Shown here: positions 63,621-64,000 of the stretch, piece after piece
Layout of the letters: every line of letters begins with the position of its first letter
Numbering within the stretch: position 1 is the first letter of the stretch
Source: Acinetobacter guillouiae CIP 63.46
Lineage (GTDB): Bacteria; Pseudomonadota; Gammaproteobacteria; Pseudomonadales; Moraxellaceae
Direction of reading: 5' to 3'
Assembly (NCBI RefSeq): GCF_000368145.1
Contig: NZ_KB849282.1
Coordinates: 1-64,000, forward strand
DNA length: 64,000 nt
The notes under the pieces: model-generated
The model's database searches: none
Seen by the model: only the letters and a program-made list of their open reading frames with translations
Told to the model about the DNA's origin: nothing
Program-made: the position numbers and the translations under genes

Positions 63621-64000
63621 ATGAACAAAAAAATTGCTTTAATTTACATGGGTGGAACTTTTGGCTGTATTGGCGAGCCTTTAGCGCCGATGCCTGATGC
63701 TGAGTTTATTCCACAACTCAAAAAGGTCTTAGCACCTCAGTTTAAAATTGAGTGCTTTAAGGCGCCCAGTATCAAAGACAGTAGTGCATGCACAGCCATT
63801 GACTGGCTTATGCTGATTCAACAAATACAAAGCCTACAACTCCAAAATTTCCAGCACTTTGTCATTATTCATGGTACAGATACGCTCAGTTATGCTGCTG
63901 CGACCTTATCTCGCTTTTTAGCTGAGTCCTGTCATGTCGTCCTTACTGGAAGCCAATATCCACTGCTCAATATTCAAGGGGACAATACTCGAGAATTCAC
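63621..64000 (+). CDS. Asparaginase family protein (5' part)
   Basis: First 126 codons, running off the window. YMGGTFGCIG is the first catalytic threonine block (GGTxG) and IIHGTDTLSYAAATLS the second (HGTDT with catalytic Thr-Asp). Hydrolyses asparagine (or a related amide). The ATG has no ribosome-binding site, being four bases after the terminator T-run; initiation may be weak or begin elsewhere. Confidence 0.85.
   Translation, partial: MNKKIALIYMGGTFGCIGEPLAPMPDAEFIPQLKKVLAPQFKIECFKAPSIKDSSACTAIDWLMLIQQIQSLQLQNFQHFVIIHGTDTLSYAAATLSRFLAESCHVVLTGSQYPLLNIQGDNTREF

Noticed and set aside
1..64000. Search for tRNA genes, CRISPR arrays, insertion sequences, prophage or integron parts, toxin-antitoxin pairs
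   Set aside because: None seen. The intergenic gaps are short and filled by promoters and terminators, and no transposase, integrase or repeat-spacer pattern was found.

Overview
The window is an AT-rich piece of a gammaproteobacterial chromosome that looks like Acinetobacter. The reasons are the gene content and order (mdh next to an RNase I-like protein and a lytic transglycosylase; miaB-phoH-ybeY; tonB-exbB-exbD; a FimV protein split into two genes), DUF2789 and DUF6670-type proteins, and the frequent TTG/GTG starts with short intergenic gaps. It is almost all core chromosome: no insertion sequence, prophage, CRISPR array, integron or tRNA gene was seen.

Layout. 1-330: leader and two tandem promoters of a ribosomal RNA operon that reads leftwards out of the window. 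405-9171 (mostly minus): DUF6670-like protein, pssA, rlmJ, a 2OG-Fe(II) oxygenase, a TPR-like protein, DUF2789, mdh, a catalytically dead RNase I homologue and a lytic transglycosylase. 9460-22334: translation and RNA maintenance genes (miaB, phoH, ybeY, RNase AM-like PHP protein, mnmC, yajQ), yciB-yciI, thioesterase, trxC, a hydrolase, a DUF442 phosphatase-like protein and msrA. 22450-30226: exbD-exbB-tonB with a Fur-box candidate, purU, a TetR regulator divergent from an aldehyde dehydrogenase with clear palindromic operators, rpmB-rpmG, and a YbaL/Kef antiporter. 30489-41986: small unknowns, an RRM protein, a UvrD/Rep-type helicase, glycerate kinase, an AhpD-like protein, HdeD, a membrane-anchored HExxH protein, topA, and an HxlR/SDR divergent pair.

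42092-50722 is a catabolic cluster: LysR regulator, an NRAMP-fold transporter without the metal motif, pxpA, a DUF1445 protein, a fused pxpB-pxpC, a biotin carboxylase with its own biotin domain, and a PIN-like/winged-helix protein. Together the fusion and the biotin carboxylase carry all the domains of urea carboxylase, split over two chains, suggesting a biotin-dependent 5-oxoproline (or related lactam) pathway. 50846-57811: slyX/uup, a GNAT pseudogene, a Lys/His-rich secreted peptide, a membrane acyltransferase, a macrodomain protein, a lipid A acyltransferase, a lipoprotein and a small membrane protein.

The most striking non-coding element is at about 57855-58101 on the minus strand: a perfect GacA box (TGTAAG-N6-CTTACA) about 68 bp upstream of a roughly 170-nt unannotated transcript with eight GGA motifs, three of them in hairpin loops including the terminator loop. 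It has every hallmark of an RsmX/Y/Z-CsrB type RNA that sequesters CsrA/RsmA. The window ends with an endonuclease/exonuclease/phosphatase protein, asd, the split fimV pair and the start of an asparaginase gene.
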